Source of the DNA: Flavobacteriaceae bacterium
GTDB taxonomy: Bacteria; Bacteroidota; Bacteroidia; Flavobacteriales; Flavobacteriaceae
Assembly: GCA_030613745.1 (NCBI GenBank)
Contig: JAUWLK010000091.1
Coordinates: 1 to 9,369 of the forward strand
DNA length: 9,369 nt
Direction: 5' to 3'
The notes beneath the pieces are model-generated. The model was not told where the DNA came from. It was given only the letters and a program-made list of their open reading frames with translations, and did not search any database. The translations under genes were made by a program, and so were the position numbers. How positions within the stretch are numbered: position 1 is the stretch's first letter; each line of letters starts with the position of its first letter. This document shows positions 4,841 through 9,369 of this stretch, piece after piece.

Positions 4841-7800
4841 ATGTTGAAGATTTACTTTTTAATTTTTGTTAGTGCTATTTCTTTTCACTTATACTCTCAA
4901 ACTACAATTGCAAAAAATAGTTTTGAAATTTCAGGAGACACTTGGCAACCAGTTATTTTTTCTACGCCACCATGCTCTATTGAAGGTGACTCTTGGAATT
5001 ATCACTCATCTTTAGAAACAATCTTACCAAGTGACGGAAATCAATTTTGGGGAATTAAAGATCTCAACGGTAATTGTGGTAGCTCAGATTTTGAGTTTTT
5101 TAACCTACCTAATATAAATATATCTGATTTTAAAAACACTATTTTATCTTTTGATTATAATGTTTTTGAATTTGATAATGGAGATGATATCAAATATGAA
5201 TTGTTTTTTGATGACATTTCTCAAGGTGAAATCATAATTGTTGACGGAAATTCTAACTATAGCACAGATGGCTGGCAAACAGAAACAGTAAATATTCCAA
5301 ACATTGTTAATTTAGTTAGAATCATTATCTCAATCAAACAAAATGGAGCAAACGATTATGCTGGAATTGACAATATTAAATTACAAGGTGAAGAAATCAT
5401 TCCATGTACAGAATTAATAATATCAGAATATATTGAAGGAACTTCTTCAGGGAGTCACAGAAACAATTTTATAGAAATATACAATCCAACCAATCAAATT
5501 ATAGATCTGGAAAATTATACTCTCACAAAATTCACAAACGATAATTTAAATTCAACCGGTAGTATTCCTCTTTCGGGAACAATATCAGCTTACGGAACCT
5601 ACCTTGTAGAAGATGAAAATGAAAATATAGGAATTATCGCAAATATATCAACCTCAAGTAGTGTTTTAGATTTTAATGGAAATGACAAAATTGCTTTGCG
5701 GAAATATGAAACAATTATAGATCTTATAGGTGTTATTGGTGATAATTTAGATTTTGCCAAAGATGTTACATTGAGAAGAAAAAGCCATATTCAAAGTCCA
5801 AATAACGAGTATAATGAAAATGAATGGGATGTATATGGACTAGAAGATATTACCAATATCAATTCTCATGTCTCTACTTGTATTGGAGCAATTCCAGAAA
5901 TAGAAATCTTGGGAAATTTAAATGAAATAACAGATGGTAGTTTAAATTCAACTTTCACAAATAATACATTTTTTGGAAGTATTACCTCATCATCTGTTAA
6001 CACAATTACTAAATCCTTTACCATTAAAAATACGGGTACAGATATTCTTGAAGTTTATACCATTGAAATTACAGGGGCTAATGCTTCAGAATTTTCTTTG
6101 GGAAATACTATTATTCCAAATATAAATCCTAATAATAGTATAGAATTTCAAATTGAATTCAATCCAACATCTAAAGGAATCAAAGTAGCAACTGTAAACA
6201 TAACTAATAATGATGCATCTGAAAACCCTTTTAATTTTATTATACAAGGTGAAGGAACTGGAACTAGCAATGGCTCTCTGATGATAACACAATATTATGA
6301 AGGATCTGGTAATAACAAATGGTTAGAAATTACTAATATTAGTGATACTACAACTCCTGAGAATACTTATTATTTAGCACTATATAGAAATTTAGATGCT
6401 GAAAGTCCGATTGGAATCAATCCAACTGTCAAAAAACTTATTCCAAGATTAAATTCTGGTGAAACATTAAAATATAGCGCGAGTTTAAATGTAGATTCTC
6501 CTGCCTATGCAATTGACGGATATGAAATAAAAACAAATATTTGCACTTTTGACGGAAATGATATCATCATTATATCAACTACAAATGATGAAACTTGTTG
6601 GGAAAATAAAATTGATATCATCGGAAATAGCACCAATTGGGGTGAAGAAAAAAGTTTTGTTCGAAAATATGGTTGTGAAAGTTCAGAACCAAAAACAGGC
6701 TTTGATACAAATGATTGGTTGGTTTATGATGTATCAGATGTTAATTCGGCTATAGCCGGATTCAATCTTAGAATTGGTGAACACTTTTTCGGATCTACAA
6801 TATTTGAAATTAATAATATTTGGAATAATGGTTTGCCAGATATGTATCGAGAAACTTTTATAGATGGAGATTTTGACACTTTTTTACATGGTAATATTGA
6901 AGTTTGTAATTTGACTATTAATAACAACAAAACTCTGAGTATCAATAGCGATAGTTACGTATCAGTAATCAATGATTTATTAGTAAAAGGAACATTAAAT
7001 GTACTTCATGAAGGATCGTTGGTTATGACAAATGATAATGGTTTGGTTATTAATAATGGAATAATCAATGTTTATAAAACCACTACTCCATTTAAAATAT
7101 ACGATTACACGTATTGGTCTTCTCCAGTTAAAAATGCAAATCTAGAAAATGTTTTTGAGGCTTCTCCACAAAATTCATTTTTTAAATTCGAGACTCAAAA
7201 TTTTAGTGATTTAAATAACGATAGTTATGATGATAATGAAAATGCATGGCAACAAATAAACGGAGTTATGGAATCAGGAATTGGTTATACAGCAATGGCT
7301 CCAAATACAAATCCATTTATAAACACACAATCTGTAATTTTTACAGGCGAAGTAAATAATGGCATTATTATAGTACCAGTTTATTTAAGTGAAGATAATT
7401 TAAATGAAGATGATGACTGGAATTTAATAGGAAACCCTTACCCTTCTGCAATTGATGCTGAATTATTTTTAAACAATAATAGCATTTTAAGTGGCTCAAT
7501 ATATTTTTGGACTCATAATACCTCTGCCAATTCAAATGAAGAAAATAAGAAATATAGTTCAGATGATTATGCTATGTTTACGGTTGGCACCGGAGGAATT
7601 ATGGCTAATTCTAAAGGACAAATTCCAACAGGTATTATTGCTAGTGGTCAAGGATTCTTTGTTGAAGCAATACAGCAAGGAGAGCTAGAGTTTAATAATA
7701 GTATGAGAGTAAAAACTGGTAATAATAATTTTTTTAAAACTAAAAATGATAAAGCAATTCAAAAAGATAAAATATGGTTAAACTTATATAATGAACAAGG

Positions 7801-8443
7801 AGCTTTTAGCCAATTATTAATTGGATTTATTGAAGGCGCAAGCGAATCCTATGAATCTTTTTATGACGGCTTACGTTTTGAAGGAAATAACTTTTTATCA
7901 TTCTATTCAATTACTGAAAATCAGCATCTTGCAATTCAAGGAATTTCAACTTTTAAAGGAGATGAAGTTATTCCTTTAGGTTTTTCTACTGCAATTGAAG
8001 AAAAAATTATTTTAAAAATTAGCATTGATCATTTGGAAGGAAAATTAAAAGCAAAAGATATCTTCTTATATGATAAATTATTGCAAAAAACACATAATTT
8101 ACAAATTAGTGATTATGAATTTAGTTTAGAAAATAAAGGGAATTTTGATAATCGGTTTTTATTGAATTTTAACAATACAATTTTAGGCTTAGAAGAAGTT
8201 AAGAGTACTGATGAAAAACTAATAATTAAAAATGTAAATGAATATTTTACCATTAAAACATCTGAGAATAGTATCATTTCTTCAATTAGGGTATTTGATA
8301 TATTAGGAAGAAATATTAAACAAATAGAAGTGAATAACCAAGAAGTATTTATCAATTATAATAATTTTAATACATCCGGAATTTTCATCATTTATGTTAA
8401 ATTGACCAATTCAAAAATTTTAATACAGAAAATCATTAAATAA
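4841..8443 (+). CDS. T9SS-secreted multidomain protein with two lamin-tail-like domains
   Basis: A 1200-residue, Asn/Ser/Thr/Asp-rich protein, probably exported and held on the cell surface or released by type IX secretion. Domains in order: Sec signal peptide (1 to about 19); beta-sandwich-like domain (21-183, ending NDYAGIDNIKL); lamin-tail domain 1 (188-347, start ELIISEYIEG, FIEIYNPT); choice-of-anchor-D-type Ig-like domain (350-475, SFTIKNTGTDILEV, FNPTSKG); lamin-tail-like domain 2 (476-650, MITQYYEG, WLEITNIS); short beta-solenoid-like stretch (655-745); YTYWSSPV/NLIGNPYPSAID/GQGFFVEA module (746-970); beta domain (975-1115, IWLNLYNEQGAFSQ); type A sorting domain (about 1120-1200, IRVFDILGRNIKQ, IYVKL, KIIK). 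No catalytic domain is recognised. Adhesion, or scaffolding for surface polymers, is a guess. The ATG at 4841 fits the signal peptide. It is divergent from recX, alone on its strand, and ends at a strong terminator. Confidence 0.92.
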   Translation: MLKIYFLIFVSAISFHLYSQTTIAKNSFEISGDTWQPVIFSTPPCSIEGDSWNYHSSLETILPSDGNQFWGIKDLNGNCGSSDFEFFNLPNINISDFKNTILSFDYNVFEFDNGDDIKYELFFDDISQGEIIIVDGNSNYSTDGWQTETVNIPNIVNLVRIIISIKQNGANDYAGIDNIKLQGEEIIPCTELIISEYIEGTSSGSHRNNFIEIYNPTNQIIDLENYTLTKFTNDNLNSTGSIPLSGTISAYGTYLVEDENENIGIIANISTSSSVLDFNGNDKIALRKYETIIDLIGVIGDNLDFAKDVTLRRKSHIQSPNNEYNENEWDVYGLEDITNINSHVSTCIGAIPEIEILGNLNEITDGSLNSTFTNNTFFGSITSSSVNTITKSFTIKNTGTDILEVYTIEITGANASEFSLGNTIIPNINPNNSIEFQIEFNPTSKGIKVATVNITNNDASENPFNFIIQGEGTGTSNGSLMITQYYEGSGNNKWLEITNISDTTTPENTYYLALYRNLDAESPIGINPTVKKLIPRLNSGETLKYSASLNVDSPAYAIDGYEIKTNICTFDGNDIIIISTTNDETCWENKIDIIGNSTNWGEEKSFVRKYGCESSEPKTGFDTNDWLVYDVSDVNSAIAGFNLRIGEHFFGSTIFEINNIWNNGLPDMYRETFIDGDFDTFLHGNIEVCNLTINNNKTLSINSDSYVSVINDLLVKGTLNVLHEGSLVMTNDNGLVINNGIINVYKTTTPFKIYDYTYWSSPVKNANLENVFEASPQNSFFKFETQNFSDLNNDSYDDNENAWQQINGVMESGIGYTAMAPNTNPFINTQSVIFTGEVNNGIIIVPVYLSEDNLNEDDDWNLIGNPYPSAIDAELFLNNNSILSGSIYFWTHNTSANSNEENKKYSSDDYAMFTVGTGGIMANSKGQIPTGIIASGQGFFVEAIQQGELEFNNSMRVKTGNNNFFKTKNDKAIQKDKIWLNLYNEQGAFSQLLIGFIEGASESYESFYDGLRFEGNNFLSFYSITENQHLAIQGISTFKGDEVIPLGFSTAIEEKIILKISIDHLEGKLKAKDIFLYDKLLQKTHNLQISDYEFSLENKGNFDNRFLLNFNNTILGLEEVKSTDEKLIIKNVNEYFTIKTSENSIISSIRVFDILGRNIKQIEVNNQEVFINYNNFNTSGIFIIYVKLTNSKILIQKIIK

Positions 8444-8451
8444 GCAAAAAA

Positions 8452-8483
8452 AAAAGCCTGTTTATAATTATAAACAGGCTTTT
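8452..8483. terminator. Bidirectional Rho-independent terminator
   Basis: The 32 bp form a perfect palindrome: arms begin aaaagcctgtttat and the loop is aatt, giving a 14-bp stem. It lies between convergent genes, 8 bp after one stop and 13 bp before the other. On the minus strand the stem runs into ten consecutive T; on the + strand it ends in TTTT then TGATATATTT-like A/T sequence. It should end both the T9SS protein transcript and the RNase transcript. Confidence 0.9.
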
Positions 8484-8496
8484 ATGATATATTTAC

Positions 8497-9369
8497 TTAC
8501 CTTATTAACTTATCATTTTTATCATAAAATTGATATTTTAAATATGGAAAAGCATCTCTAGGTATTATTTTAATCCACTTTTTGTATTTGAAAAACCATT
8601 TTAATTGTATTGAATTTACACCTATAGAAAGATGGGAAGCAACAAATGAATGCACATGTAGTGCTAATCCTTTACTTTTAGTATTGTCTTCCATGATCTT
8701 ATCTAAATCGGTTTCAATTTTTCGAATTAATAAAACTGGTGCTTCTACTTCACCGTTTTTGTTTGGGTTTTCTTCTTTTGTTTTAATTACTCGTTCTGGT
8801 CTAACTCTCTGACGCGTAATTTGGATCAAACCAAATTTACTTGGAGGTAAAACTTTATGTTTAGTTCTACTCGATTTCATTTCATCACGCAAATGATCAT
8901 AAAGTTGTTTTCTATGACTTGCAGCATGCATATCTATAAAATCGACAACAATTATACCACCCATATCACGAAGTTGTAATTGACGTGCAATTTCTGTAGC
9001 AGCTATTAAGTTTACTTCTAAAGCTGTATCAGCTTGTGAATTGGCTTTATTTGAACGATTTCCACTATTTACATCAATTACATGTAAAGCTTCTGTATGT
9101 TCAATAACTAAATAGGCGCCTTTTTTCATGGAGACTGTTCGTCCAAATGAAGATTTAATTTGCTTCTCTATTCCATAAAAATCAAAGATTGGTGCTCTTG
9201 ACCTATAATATTTTGCAATAGATTTCTTATCAGGAGCTATTCTTTGTAAATACTCCACAATTTCCTGATGTAAAGATTCATCATTAGTAACTATACTTAC
9301 AAATGAATCATTAAAAACATCTCTTAATATTGAAGAAGCTCTATTTAATTCAGAAAGTACTTTTTGAGG
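8497..9369 (-). CDS. rng: Ribonuclease E/G family endoribonuclease, C-terminal part (runs off the right edge)
   Basis: The frame is open to the window edge, giving 290 residues that begin PQKVLSELNRASS. The GTG at 9256-9258 is internal, not the start. RNase E/G enzymes cleave single-stranded RNA in rRNA and tRNA maturation and mRNA decay. The missing part would hold the S1 domain. Seen here (fragment numbering) are the 5'-sensor/linker end (to about 80), the DNase I-like catalytic core with IDVNSGNRS (metal ligand Asp99) and GGIIVVDFIDM (Asp143), then FGLIQITRQRVRP and a C-terminal RNase H-like part ending KWIKIIPRDAFPYLKYQFYDK. The zinc-link CPxCxG is replaced by NPNKNG (201-206). There is no long disordered degradosome tail, so it is RNase G-like. 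It is convergent with the T9SS protein gene across a shared terminator. Confidence 0.95.
   Translation of the reverse strand, partial: PQKVLSELNRASSILRDVFNDSFVSIVTNDESLHQEIVEYLQRIAPDKKSIAKYYRSRAPIFDFYGIEKQIKSSFGRTVSMKKGAYLVIEHTEALHVIDVNSGNRSNKANSQADTALEVNLIAATEIARQLQLRDMGGIIVVDFIDMHAASHRKQLYDHLRDEMKSSRTKHKVLPPSKFGLIQITRQRVRPERVIKTKEENPNKNGEVEAPVLLIRKIETDLDKIMEDNTKSKGLALHVHSFVASHLSIGVNSIQLKWFFKYKKWIKIIPRDAFPYLKYQFYDKNDKLIR

Noticed and set aside
6086..6292. Minus-strand frame inside the T9SS protein gene
   Set aside because: Antisense shadow of the low-complexity coding sequence, with no family resemblance and no initiation signals.
9256..9258. GTG as start codon of the RNase gene
   Set aside because: The same frame continues upstream to the window edge with clear RNase E/G family sequence (KVLSELNRASSILRDVF), so the GTG is an internal Val.

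Overview
The window looks like a piece of a Flavobacteriaceae-type (Bacteroidota) chromosome. The DNA is strongly AT-rich. Several start regions carry the Bacteroidota -7 motif TAnnTTTG, and Shine-Dalgarno sequences are weak or absent. One gene encodes a large secreted protein with a type IX secretion (T9SS) C-terminal sorting domain, and another encodes a lipoprotein with the Cys-Ser-Thr-Asp4 signature of surface-exposed Bacteroidota lipoproteins. Nothing in the sequence identifies the genus.

Layout, left to right. (1) The 3' end of a glutaminase gene (glsA) is followed 9 bp later by a D-2-hydroxyacid dehydrogenase gene of the phosphoglycerate dehydrogenase type without an ACT domain, both on the + strand. 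(2) A minus-strand block follows: a stand-alone two-CBS-domain protein whose 3' end overlaps the dehydrogenase gene by 17 bp, a roughly 150-bp non-coding cluster of hairpins, a small degenerate cupin, a pair of lipoprotein genes, tRNA-Arg(TCG), a GatB/YqeY-domain gene and recX. (3) Divergent from recX, on the + strand, is a 1200-residue T9SS-secreted multidomain protein with two lamin-tail-like domains, a choice-of-anchor-D-type domain between them, and modules commonly seen before T9SS sorting domains. (4) A 32-bp perfectly palindromic bidirectional terminator separates it from the 3' part of a convergent RNase E/G gene that runs off the right edge.

Most of the genes are housekeeping genes: glutamine hydrolysis, tRNA, RNA processing and RecA regulation. 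The accessory part is the lipoprotein pair and the large surface protein. I see no mobile element, CRISPR array, phage gene or toxin-antitoxin pair. The points most worth a second look are the hairpin cluster at 1678-1827, the loss of the zinc-link cysteines in the RNase G-like protein, the repeated promoter element between recX and the T9SS protein gene, and the poorly named conserved modules in the T9SS protein. I do not see convincing evidence for a new multi-gene system.
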